This document shows, piece by piece, positions 14,501-24,113 of a stretch of DNA of 64,000 nucleotides. The notes beneath the pieces are model-generated. The model was not told the origin of the DNA, ran no database searches, and saw only the letters and a list, made by a program, of their open reading frames with translations. Location of the stretch: positions 17,721,021 to 17,785,020 of the forward strand of contig OX387602.1 in assembly GCA_947568835.1 (NCBI GenBank), read 5' to 3'. The position numbers and the translations under genes are program-made. Positions within the stretch are counted from its first letter, which is position 1. Each line of letters starts with the position of its first letter. Origin of the DNA: Protonemura montana (taxonomy: Eukaryota > Arthropoda > Insecta > Plecoptera > Nemouridae).

Positions 14501-14572
14501 GAAGCGTAGCTCTCAGGGATACTGGTAGGAGAATCTTGAAATTCTCTTGAGTTCTTGTTCGAATCCCTTTAT
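14501..14572 (+). repeat. tRNA-derived (SINE-like) sequence
   Basis: GCGTAGCTCTCAGGGATACTGG resembles an A-box and GTTCTTGTTCGAATCCC a B-box, 40-50 bp apart as in tRNA genes. An anticodon-like hairpin (GAGAAT, loop, ATTCTC) lies between. Acceptor and T stems do not pair well, so this is a tRNA pseudogene or the head of a SINE rather than a functional tRNA. It lies inside the 13.9-15.4 kb repeat cluster. Confidence 0.4.
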
Positions 14573-14779
14573 GTGGTGTTAATGTTTAGACGTTAAGGCT
14601 GGAATTTTGAAATTTCCTTTGCAATATTTGTGGAAATATTTTAATTATTAGGTGTATCTCATGAGAGTTAACGAATTTTTTACCTTAGCTGATTTTTCAC
14701 CCATCCCGTGGGAACAAAAGAACACCATTAAATCAGGTTCATCTAGAAATTTAAATTTAAATACTCTGAGTTTCTGGTA

Positions 14780-14870
14780 ATGAAGCCACGTCCGTTGGCG
14801 CATTAGATCTATTGGCTCTGCGAGGAAGTCAGTCTTTGAAAATATTTAAAATTCCGTCGGCAAATATAAT
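14780..14870. repeat. outlying units of the 64-bp tandem repeat
   Basis: CCGTTGGCGCATTAGATC at 14792 and CCGTCGGCAAATATAATC at 14854 are 62 bp apart, with GGCTCTGCGAGGAAGTCAG between. They match the units of the array at 15.1-15.34 kb, so the array is split by repeat copy B. Confidence 0.6.
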
Positions 14871-14923
14871 CCATTGATAGCTTTTAGACTCATGTCTACT
14901 TAATCTACCTTAGCACTAGTTTT

Positions 14924-15047
14924 GACAAAAACTATTTGAACTGGGTATTGAATGCTAAGTGAAGAACAACTAAATTTCCCAACGTTTCGTAACTTATGCC
15001 TGTTACTTTATCAAGGGTAAGAGCAGTCCTGACTATTTTCCGATAAC
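14924..15047 (-). repeat. interspersed repeat, copy B, with hammerhead-like hairpin
   Basis: Second copy of the repeat at 13952-14092, about 0.95 kb away. On the minus strand the core CTTGATAAAGTAAC-loop-GTTACGAAACG (15015-14991) keeps a 5-bp stem followed directly by GAAAC. This is close to the CUGAUGA / stem II / GAAA arrangement, with two changes in the first box. The pair of same-orientation copies with spacer between resembles the repeated ends of Penelope-like elements, but no reverse-transcriptase reading frame is seen between or beside them. Confidence 0.5.
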
Positions 15048-15100
15048 AAAAGAACCACAAAAAATTATAACAATTACCTAGTTCTCTGATGGGAACAAAG

Positions 15101-15345
15101 ACTCTGGTGAGAACTTGGGAAGTCAAAGTCTTTGGAGATATTGCAAATTCCGTTGACAAATTTGATCTTTTGACTCTGCTAGGAAGTTAGAGTCCTTGGA
15201 GATTTTGCAAATACCATTGGCGCATTAGATTCATTGACTCTGAAAGGAAGTCAGTATCTTTGGAGATTTAGGAAATTCTGTTGACGCATTAGATATTTTG
15301 ACTCTGCCTAGACATAAGAGTTTCTGAAGGACGTGCAAATTTCGC
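15101..15345. repeat. 64-bp tandem repeat array, about 3.7 units
   Basis: The unit starts CCGTTGACAAATTTGATC at 15150, CCATTGGCGCATTAGATT at 15214 and CTGTTGACGCATTAGATA at 15278: an exact 64-bp period with about 75-80% identity by eye. Each unit contains GACTCTG...GGAAGT and CTTTGGAGAT...GCAAAT. A partial unit precedes them. Units are too diverged for very recent expansion. Such arrays are common inside non-coding parts of transposable elements. Confidence 0.75.
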
Positions 15346-15925
15346 AATCTCATTGCTAAATCACTTTGAAAATACACCTTCGCGCATTTTATTTAACGAC
15401 TAGCAGTAATCAGCCCGATTTTAACCTTTGGATAAACAACTTCGTTTACTTAACCGATAATTTAATTTCATTGGCTCATCTACATATTAATGGCTGTTGT
15501 GATATTTCATAATGTATTCCACCAAATACGTGCTTTGCTCACCTGATTTGTCTTTGTTTGTAATAATAATAATAATATTAATAATAATAAAGATAATAAT
15601 AAGTTTTTATTTTACTTGACCAGGTGGACTGGTAATAGTTTTGTAGGTGGGCGCTATCGTTGTTTGGTAAACTTCTGACTTGAGGTCATGGTCGATGACC
15701 ATTCTTCGTCGAGATCACCTACCCAGTGATCGTGGGGTTGACTTGGACAGACCCGGGTTGACTTGGGTGACGCTTGCCGCAGTCAGCACTACGTCACACA
15801 AAAAATATTAGGTCTGCCGTAAAAGTATCGCCATTCATTTCTTTCGTTAACGCTTCATATTTTCGTAGAATGTGCAATGAAAAAAAAATGACTCCGTACA
15901 TTGTGATTAGTGAGTTCTTGGGGGA

Positions 15926-16246
15926 TTATTTCTCTCCTTTGGATGCGTCATGAAAGTGAGCGCTTGACGATTCTTTATCGTCAAGTTTATCTTTATCGAC
16001 TTTAACTTGACTCTTTAGCTTGTCGTTTATCAAGTTATCATCTTTATCGTTTATTATGCTTTGTTTCATAAACTTACCATAAACAATGTTCAGAACGGTA
16101 ACCCTATTAATCTTGCACTGCTCACAAACGTTAAATATTTTCAAATTTTTTCGTAAATTGCCGGTAAAGAAGTTGGCTGCTAGATCAGCTTCTGCCACGA
16201 CAGTCAACACAGCGTAACTGGTTTGTAGAAATAGGGTTATCCCCAT
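15926..16246 (-). CDS. doubtful 106-aa ORF with TATA box upstream
   Basis: ATG at 16246 opens 106 codons. The first ~25 residues are mostly hydrophobic (MGITLFLQTSYAVLTVVAEA), as in a signal peptide; then comes FNVCEQCKINR, and a low-complexity Lys/Asp tail. On the same strand TATAAAAATATA lies at 16279-16268, only 22-33 nt before the ATG, which leaves almost no 5' UTR. The tail is encoded by a simple repeat of TTATCGTC/TTATCGAC type containing a 9-bp hairpin (15963-15985). No family is recognised. It may be a chance ORF in repeat-rich DNA. Confidence 0.2.
   Translation of the reverse strand: MGITLFLQTSYAVLTVVAEADLAANFFTGNLRKNLKIFNVCEQCKINRVTVLNIVYGKFMKQSIINDKDDNLINDKLKSQVKVDKDKLDDKESSSAHFHDASKGEK
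15963..15985. other. 9-bp hairpin CTTGACGAT/ATCGTCAAG
   Basis: Perfect arms with a 5-nt loop TCTTT, within a simple repeat of TTATCG-type words. Confidence 0.6.
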
Positions 16247-16417
16247 TCACTTCATTACATGGAGGTCTATATTTTTATACCCTGGTGCATGTGAGTTCAC
16301 ATGAATTTACTTAAATTTCTCAAGAATGAACTTCAGTAACAATCTAACGTTTATAATAATTGAACAAGCATTTCAATTTTAACAAATAACTACACATACC
16401 TTTTTTTATTATTATGA

Positions 16418-16542
16418 ACACTATAACCGTCTCAAAAATGTATGCCCAAAGGAGAACTCAAACGCCGATCTCCACCTATCGCTGGAGTTGCTCTAACTCA
16501 TTGAGCTACTTGGACACTGGGTTTTTGAGACGATTTTAGTGT
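16418..16542 (-). mobile_element. 125-bp element: tRNA-like sequence enclosed by 21-bp terminal inverted repeats
   Basis: Left arm 16418-16438 and right arm 16522-16542 are inverted copies over 21 bp with two mismatches (inner 11 bp CGTCTCAAAAA exact; outer ends ACACTA/TAGTGT). Between them, on the minus strand, lies a tRNA-like sequence (16515-16442). It has an acceptor-like pair GTCCAAG/TTTGGGC, an A-box TAGCTCAATGAGTTAGAGC with a paired D arm (GCTC/GAGC), an anticodon-like stem CTCCA/TGGAG with an 8-nt loop, and a weak B-box GCGTTTGAGTTC. The T stem does not pair, so it is not a working tRNA gene. It fits a tRNA-derived SINE or a small inverted-repeat element that captured a tRNA. No target-site duplication is certain. 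Confidence 0.55.
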
Positions 16543-16830
16543 ATTTGACAAGAATGAAGGATCTCCAAGGAGTAGAACCAAGAGGCTGTGGATACTCACA
16601 GTCACTCTGATTCTAGTGACGCTATACCACCTCACAACCTGTCAATCTCGAGTAACTCCAATTTGACGTTGGATGCGTTGAATGTAGATTTGATTTAACT
16701 ACGCATACATTGCATGCTACAAAATGTTGAAAACATATTCATTTCAGGAAAAATGGTGGGGAGTTGGAAATGGTTGATTCTTTGCTCTGCATTGTAGAGG
16801 TTTGCGGCCCTCAAAAGGGTCTCACGTTTG

Positions 16831-16865
16831 GACGTTTCGACGAGGCACAGCTCGTCATCTTCAGG
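16831..16865 (-). repeat. hammerhead-like hairpin motif
   Basis: The minus strand reads CCTGAAGATGACGAG, loop CTGTGC, then CTCGTCGAAACGTC. A 6-bp perfect stem GACGAG/CTCGTC is followed immediately by GAAAC, with CTGAAGAT in front where a hammerhead would have CUGAUGA. Motifs of this pattern are scattered in invertebrate genomes and are usually part of retroelement ends. It is a different sequence from the copies at 14.0 and 15.0 kb. Confidence 0.45.
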
Positions 16866-17469
16866 AGAATGATGTTGTTTATGTTTTGTCATGAAAATTC
16901 ATGACAAAAACAAAGCCAAAGATCTACATTCCAAAATCCAAATTTCTAGCGAACTTCCCTGGATCCACAAATCCATCAACGACTAAGGTTTCCAATTTGG
17001 CGCTGCATTTAGATCTATAGCTGTTCCACAATAACACAAGACATGTTATATTTGCCACATCCGCTGTTTTTGAGAACTCGTGTAAAATGTGAAATTGCAC
17101 TTCTATCAGTGCAGCCATTAGGGTAAATAGACCCTATTGTACTGAATGTAATGTACTGAAATTAAGGGGGCAATACATCTAGGGATTTGTCTGGTGCAAC
17201 TGAGCCAATAAAGTACATGCAATTTTCTTGGACAATTGTTTTTTTCAACAAAACATGCTTTACAAAAGAGAAATACTGACACTCTAGTAGCCTATACAAT
17301 AATACTGTATAATTTAATCATCTAATAGTGAAATAAATAGATATCTACTATTTACAAAAGTATAAGTACGTTAGCTAAAAATATCACACTTGCCTTGGGG
17401 CCTGGCAAAACAATACGTAAGAATAAGTTACACAAAATCTCTTACATGCTATAATTCACGAAATTGAGA

Positions 17470-17475
17470 TTTAAT
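17470..17475 (-). other. candidate MPND polyadenylation signal (ATTAAA)
   Basis: No AATAAA is seen on the minus strand in the 0.5 kb after the MPND stop. The first variant hexamer is ATTAAA here, about 340 nt downstream of the stop, which would make 17816-17450 the 3' UTR. Another ATTAAA lies near 17315, so the true end is uncertain. Confidence 0.3.
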
Positions 17476-17816
17476 TGCCAAAAAAAGTGGACGAGTGCAT
17501 GGCAAAGACACTGTATAAACCGAAATAAAAATGTAGACTTCTGGTGTGGATTCAAATACTCTAAAATTGTTGATTAAATCAGATAAATAAGTATGTTAAC
17601 GTACAATACTCTATTAGGCTTGTCGTGATTTTTACATCATTGAACCTACTGACTGTATCATCACCAGATATTATTTCTTCAAAAAAGGCAAAATTGACAA
17701 TCTAACTTTACATTGCGCCCTCAGCAGCATAAGAAAAAAACAACAGTATGACTGACTAGCCTCGGAATAGAACTATAATTTGAGAAGTCAGAATTGAACT
17801 GGTCCTGAAAACCATT

Positions 17817-18626
17817 TCACATTTGCCCACTGGTGATTGTACAATTCTTATCAAGGTTATCTGGGGTCGCAAAAGTTACCGAATCTTTCCCTGAAGTCAT
17901 GTCGATCGACTTGGAGGTGCTCGCAATCGAACCCAAGTTGTTACCCATCGATTTGAGACTGCTTAGACTGTCCATGGTGAAACTCATCGGTGAAATAAAC
18001 ATGTTGCTGAGATTGCTTGAAGACAACAGGTTACTAGAAGAAAGCGCCATGTCTCGTAAACTACTCGACGATAGTCCGAGGTTTGACAAATTGCTACTGG
18101 ATCGGGCCAAGGTGCTCAGGTTGTTGGTTGAAATCGACGGTCTACTAGCGTCTGAAGTGAGACCGAGAAGAGAGGAGGCGGAAGGAAAACTTCCGCTGGC
18201 GAACAAAGCGCTGGCAATGTCGGAGCTCATCATGAGGTTGTTGTTGTTAGATTTCACCGAGCTGGGCATCGGAATGTTGGGAACGAGAAGATTGACTCGA
18301 TCGATGCTGGAGGGACTTGTGTTGACTGTGTTTGGTATCTCGGAGAGGTTGAATGACTTGTTCCCATTTTCAGTGTCGTGCGAAACAAGGTCCCTTATGA
18401 ATCCCCAAAGAACTCCATCGCTTTGATCTCGTGGAAACTTGGATGTGAGAGTATTCTGGAAATGAAAACATTCCGAGTGAATTGATGGTGGAACAATGGA
18501 TTATCTTGTCAATTACTGACAAGCGGAAGAGGAAAGAAGCAACACAACTATCAAAGTTAAAAACGCTGGTCGCAATAGATCCAGAGAGTAGCACATAGTT
18601 ACCTTATTTATTTGAACATTGAGGTA

Positions 18627-18679
<53 letters not shown>

Positions 18680-21600
18680 TACAGTTAAAGAAGTGGAACT
18701 TTGCAGCTGATTTCTTACCTTGAGTTTGTCGAGGTAAGTTGTGTTTCCTTTGTATTTGTCTGCAAAGTTTATGAAGTCGCTCTCCTTCTTGTAGAAGTCC
18801 ACGCATCTTTTCTAAAATCCAAATATAACTTTCTGTTCAACCAATATGCAGCAATACTTCAATTTAACTTATTATTTCTCAATGCAAAAGATGGCGACCG
18901 AAAATCAGCTCCCTACCTATTGACCATTTATTGAAAGTATTTGATTTTGACCAATCAATGCTAATTGAATGTTTTCTTAGATTTCTTCAGTACCTAATAA
19001 TCTCCATGATATCTCAATAAAAGCCCAAGGGCATTATTTGCTGTTGTTTTGGCTTGTAGCTACGATTTAAATTACCTAATTTCTTATTTTTAAAGGCATT
19101 TGCAACCAAAGTCTCTACATAAATTGGATAAATTGCACTTCCCTTTTCTCCTATCCCATAAGCACATTCAGCTTTTGGCTTAAGAAAATAAGCCAAAAAG
19201 TAAACCAGCAAAGAGCTAACCATTTCATTGAGGGCATCCTGGGACAAGAACTGGTCTTGCACAACGCTGTAGTTCATCAGCATGGACTTGCTGTATTCGT
19301 TGGGTTTCATCTCGGGTGGAGGCATCACCCAGTAACTAATCACAGTCGATTCCAGGCTCGTGCTGTCAGGATTGTATGGAGCTGAAAAAAAAACAGAGTT
19401 TCCACTTAAGTACTCCAAGCATTGAGCCTTGAACATTCTTCTTTTGGCAATTTGGAAGTTCAGTGTGAAATTTGAAGCCAGATTTTACAAATACCGATTT
19501 GTTAAATATATAGAACATGGAGTTACAATAATATCAGATGATTAAGCTAACACCACACAGACAATTTTAACGTTTTATTTGGAGCTAGTGAAATTGTAAA
19601 AATTTGCTTTGCTTACTAATGGTTCACTCTTCCAACAAAATCCTCGTTCTTACTTAGATACTGATATTGAGCATATTGGCCGACTTACAGCAGATGACTC
19701 CAACGCATGGAGTGTAGCTGGCGTCGCTGTTGCCCTTCATCTTGATTTGGTAGTCGAGTTGTGCATCGATGTCACGCAGTGTTGGTGTTGCTGCAGCATG
19801 TGGATGGGAGTGGTACCAACCAACCAACGTTAGCCGGCGCTGCTCAATGGCACGGTAGATGTCCGCTTCTACCATCGGCGCTAGGTCGCGATCCGCAAGG
19901 CGTGAGCGGCAAGGAAACGCGTGCGTTATCGCAAGGTCTGCAATTATGAAAAGTGGTTAAGATATGGTCAGAAGTTGTAACATAGGCCAACTGCATTTTG
20001 AGATATTGATTTCAGTAAATTGTGAACATTTTTTTTGTCTAGTAGTCACTTTTTAATATATCCCAATCATAAGTTTGACTATGGTGGCCACCCTGATTGT
20101 GATTTTATATGATTATCCTTACCTTTGGCAAGCCATTTCTGGGAACAAGGCAAGCAAACATTTTTGAAAAGATGCTGATTCAAGAAACTGACCAGCAACT
20201 ACAAACGTAGGTAAAGGCAATGTTCCATTTGTACTGTATTTGTTTAAAAACACAAAAACAAGCTAAAAAACTTGGGTTAAAAAAAGGTTGGGGAGTTTAG
20301 GCATATTACGCCCACTTGGTAAGAAACTAGCACCACTTATTATTATTATTTTCCAACACAAATTGCACATAGTACGGATAGCGGTTTTACTTACTGTGAG
20401 CGTTGACGTCCCAATGGCCTGCCAAATACCCTACTACTTCGGATGTGGTTAAATGACAGTGAAGGTCCATGACAAGGACTGCATTTGTTGCCATTGACAC
20501 CAGGAATGGCTGGATCTTGCTGATAGACGAGAATGGTGTGCTCTCGACCAGAGTGTTTGGGTCACTAGAAGGTGACAATTATGCATCAGTAAGAATCATT
20601 CTCTTAGTCTAGTAATTAATTAACGAGGCACACAACAAGTTTTTAGACTTTTCAGCTTTGGAGAGATGGATTCCAGACCAGGCAAACCAGTTAATTGATC
20701 CACGTCAGTGCGCAGGGGGGCAGAAGCTCGGGGGAGCTAGAAATGGGCATATATATGATTCTTTTCGTCTTGAATCTACCTTCTTTTCTTGATGACAAAA
20801 AACTGAGTGTGTGTCTCTTTAAAGAAGGAAAAGGATAAATGTTGTGCTTACTGGTTGAGGGCTCTGTTTCCAAGAGAGTGGTGCTTCACAACAATTCGCT
20901 GCTGGATTGGTGCTGGTGTAGCCACACTTTCCTTCTCCATTTCTTCCTCTATGTCGTCAGATCCCTCGTTTTCTTTGTTCTGCTCTTGTTTTTTTCTTTT
21001 GAACCATAAGTTTTTGTACGCATCCAACTTCTTTCCACGGTACTTGACGGAAGCCCATCCACAGCCTGATTTCTTCTCAGGGTTGATTATTCGTTTGCAG
21101 TGTATTGCCCACGCGCTTGGAGAAGCAAATATGATGTCTGTCTCTTGAGATTTTATCTTGCCATCCGGAAGTAAATCGCCAATAAACCTCTGACCCTAAA
21201 ACAAAAGAGCGTAATTAGACAAGATTAATGATACATTGGTTGGTACAAAGCGTCTCATATTCAGCACAGCATGGCATTCAAACTAAAAGCAGAGTGTAAA
21301 AAAAAACAGTGGTTTTTAAACCATACTAGTTACAGGGAAAGAAGCCCAAAAATGTGAGTGCACATCTCAGTGTAAGCTAGTTGATAGAGATGAAGTAAGG
21401 ATGTAAGGACGTTTCTTAGGTGTTGTGAATATGCGGCTTAATTTAAAAATAAGAATGCTGGAGAAAATGCTGGCTGGAGAAAATTTGCAGATGCATAGAA
21501 ACCTAGGTAGAAAAAAAAGGTAGAATCAAGTGTGTGGTTAAAAAACATATCCAGTGTGGTGCGAGGTGACAGAAGAGATAAATGACAACAACCGTGCGAC

Positions 21601-22028
21601 ATGACTGTGTAGAGAACAGCAATCGCTCACCAGATACTCGATAGCCATGGCACTCTCGCCAGGACTGAGAATGTCAGCGGAGAGCAACATCTGAAGGGTG
21701 ACGGTTTTACCCGTAGGACCAAAGCCTATTCGACTGCGGCCAACACCACTCTCTTCAAACTCCTGAGGAAACCATGTACCATAAACCATTTTCCTTGAAG
21801 TGTTTGGGAGAGAATGTCAAATTCAAATGGCTAGGGAAATTATTTACATGTTACAGAAAACAATGGATGTCAAGAAAGCAATATTTAATTTATTTTGTAG
21901 GTATAGAAGCAGTTTTTACTAAGGGTAGAAAACATGCACAAGATAAGCACCTCATCAATAAATTCCTCATCTTCCATTTCTTCTTCTACTTCCCCTTTCC
22001 CCTCGGGGTGTTCCTCGGGCTGCTGCAT
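17817..22028 (-). CDS. MPND: MPN domain-containing protein (RAMA + JAMM/MPN+), 8 coding exons
   Basis: Exons on the minus strand: 22028-21951, 21762-21631, 21195-20852, 20564-20395, 19937-19689, 19381-19221, 18811-18719, 18455-17817. All junctions are AG/GT with matching phases, giving 621 aa plus stop. Residues ~27-140 form a RAMA domain (TLQMLLSADILSPGESAMAI, then SGCGWASVKYRGKKLDAY). The MPN domain follows at ~185-380: Glu227 in TTSEVVGYLAGHWDV, then H284-S-H286-P and D297, so the JAMM zinc ligands are intact. WVMPPPEM and NTTYLDKLK match vertebrate MPND closely. The family removes ubiquitin-type modifiers; published work links mammalian MPND to chromatin H2A deubiquitination and methyl-adenine sensing through RAMA. 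Odd points: the usual JAMM Ser is Thr294, and a Ser-rich tail of ~180 residues follows the point where human MPND (~471 aa) ends. The exon 1 donor (GAG|GTGCTTATC) is weak. The ATG at 22028 was chosen because an in-frame stop lies two codons upstream. Confidence 0.93.
18635..18669. repeat. (AT)n microsatellite in the last MPND intron
   Basis: About 17 AT units following an A-run, inside the intron between exons 7 and 8. It creates meaningless tyrosine/isoleucine ORFs on both strands. Confidence 0.95.
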
Positions 22029-24113
22029 TATTCACCTAATCAAAAGTATATTAGTTCCCGAGTCCATGAAGAGAAAAACCAAAAGAATGTGAATTAGACC
22101 TGGAATATTAGAACTACCCGATAAAATAATGTTACAAGCATAACTACCTAGTTCACATCTAGATGTAAGTTCCATTTTAATTTAGATCAGTAAATATATA
22201 ACAAAAATCTAAACGGGCCATCAAGATTTCCGCTACAGTTGCTACCAACACCGATGTCTGTTACTTTATACAGAGCTCTCCTTCCACCTTAGGGAGTGTT
22301 TAGTGAAATTATTTTGTAGATCCACCTGGTGCAAATTTGGTTATAGAGCTTTCAATGAACTGAAGAGCAAAAAAAACAGAAATTATATCTACTGATTACA
22401 CACGAACAAAGATGATTTCGTCTTTGAGATTCAGTATACTTTTTCGTGGAAATTGGCAAATGAGGCAAAACTCAAAACGTCTTCAATGACAACAAAGGTC
22501 TATTTCTAAGCACCTAGTACTTTAACAATGTTTCTGCTAAGACTTTAGGCGTCTGTCTGTAAAATTGGAATCGGTTGCTTGAATACGACGTCCAGCATTT
22601 AACATAAGTGTCTCATATGCTTTCATTACAAAAATGTTTACTTACTTAAATTAAACAACGAAAGCGTCAGATCTGTCAACGGGAATCAAATAGCTACTTA
22701 AGGCCAGCTTATGGCGTCCCCCCTTCAGGGTCACGCAGGATGGCAACTTGCCAGACCAAACCAGCAGGCAAGATAGGTATTTGATCAACAACTAAAAATT
22801 GCTCTCAAATAAGAATTAAATCATGGAAAATCTGTTTTTTTTAATCCTGATGGATCAATTTCCGGACAGTTTTCTTTACAATGTTTTCTCATATTCAAGC
22901 TCATTTTAATGAATTGGGGCTTTACATTCATACTCTTCAGCCTAGCCAACAGATAGATTTCCTGGCATGAGTCCGCAGCAAAAAGTATACATAAATTAAC
23001 CTGGGCCGGACTGGGCCGGACCCACAAAGCAGTTTCAGCTCCCAGAAACATTTTTGGGTAAAGTTTTTATCATCCTGACAACGTCTCAAAATTTGAAAAC
23101 ACTATCCGTGATGGACTGATCACATTTAAGCTCGCTCATTTCACATTTGGGCAAAATTTTGAAATTAAATTATTTCTAACGTAAACCTGCTCGGAAATCA
23201 TGATTTGGTGTCGTCTGTCACAGTTGTGTCATAACTCTGAAAATTAACTGATTTCCATTGTCTATTACCAAGTAAAAAATAAATAAAATCCAAGTTGAAC
23301 TCTGGGTTTGTGTTTGATAGTAACTTTAGCCGATGTTTTCCCTTGATCGGATCGGATCGGAGCTTCTAAAGCCAACGATACCAAACAAGACACCGTCAAA
23401 TGAGGGCGATTTTTAACCGAATTACAACCCCACCAAAACGATCTCTTACAAACTTAAACCTTGCTTTGTGGCTCCGGCTTCTAAAAAGCTCCGACTCCTT
23501 GCTTACCTTAGTTTTTTAGGAAATACAAAAGAATTGTTAAGTGTTTTCATTTTTGTCAGCGTAGCATTTGACTCGAGACAGAATTTAGCCGAGTCCTTCT
23601 TGGTAGTCAATGAAGTGAGTATAGGCCGTGTGAGAAGTTACAAAATCAAAGCCATTTGTCGATGCTTAGGATATCTTTATATACCACTCTGCTTGATCAT
23701 TGTCCAGCGTCCCGATCTGCATGAATCCGTATCCAGCAAAGCTTTTCCGGGTTGATCTTTAACTATATATTTTTTTTTTAGCTGAACTTTTCCCCCAAAC
23801 CCAAACCCACAATTACTATTTCTTTAGGTAGCACCCCTTTTTTCTGACTGTAACCCTGTAAAGCCCACCTCACTCAACTCACAAGGTACCCATTTGGTCC
23901 CCATCACCCGCGACCAACAAATGTAAATTCAAATTGTGAAATGTGTATGTTTCTTTTTGTTTCGGTATATTGACAAGGAGACCACAGTGTCTGGTGTGGT
24001 TTGGTGCCTGCGGGAATATTTGACATTTTGAGCATCGGCAGTGATTATTAACTGTCCGGAGTCGTGAACAAGACGTGTTAATATATAAAATCTGAAAACA
24101 AAACTTATATAAT
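22029..24113. promoter_or_regulatory. divergent MPND-COPS8 intergenic/promoter interval
   Basis: The start codons of MPND (minus) and COPS8 (plus) are 2085 bp apart and face away from each other, so both promoters must lie here or in 5' UTR introns within it. On the minus strand a good donor (CTAAG|GTAAGC, exon end 23507) could be spliced to an acceptor ending at 22100 (TTCTAATATTCCAG) or one ending at 22036 (TTTTGATTAG). Either would give MPND a non-coding first exon near 23.5 kb. A GATCG-rich triplication sits at about 23347. No clear TATA box or CpG island marks either start. Confidence 0.5.
22032..22067 (-). CDS. short upstream ORF before MPND
   Basis: An ATG with 10 further codons, then TGA, ending two codons before the MPND start and in the same frame (TGA ATA ATG). 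It is present only if the 5' UTR acceptor at 22100 is used; the alternative acceptor at 22036 would remove it. A regulatory uORF is possible but is not shown by sequence alone. Confidence 0.25.
   Translation of the reverse strand: MDSGTNILLIR

Noticed and set aside
17833-18426. 197-codon plus-strand ORF
   Set aside because: It is antisense to the terminal exon of MPND, whose minus-strand frame is supported by splice sites and homology; the ORF arises from the Ser-rich repeat codons.
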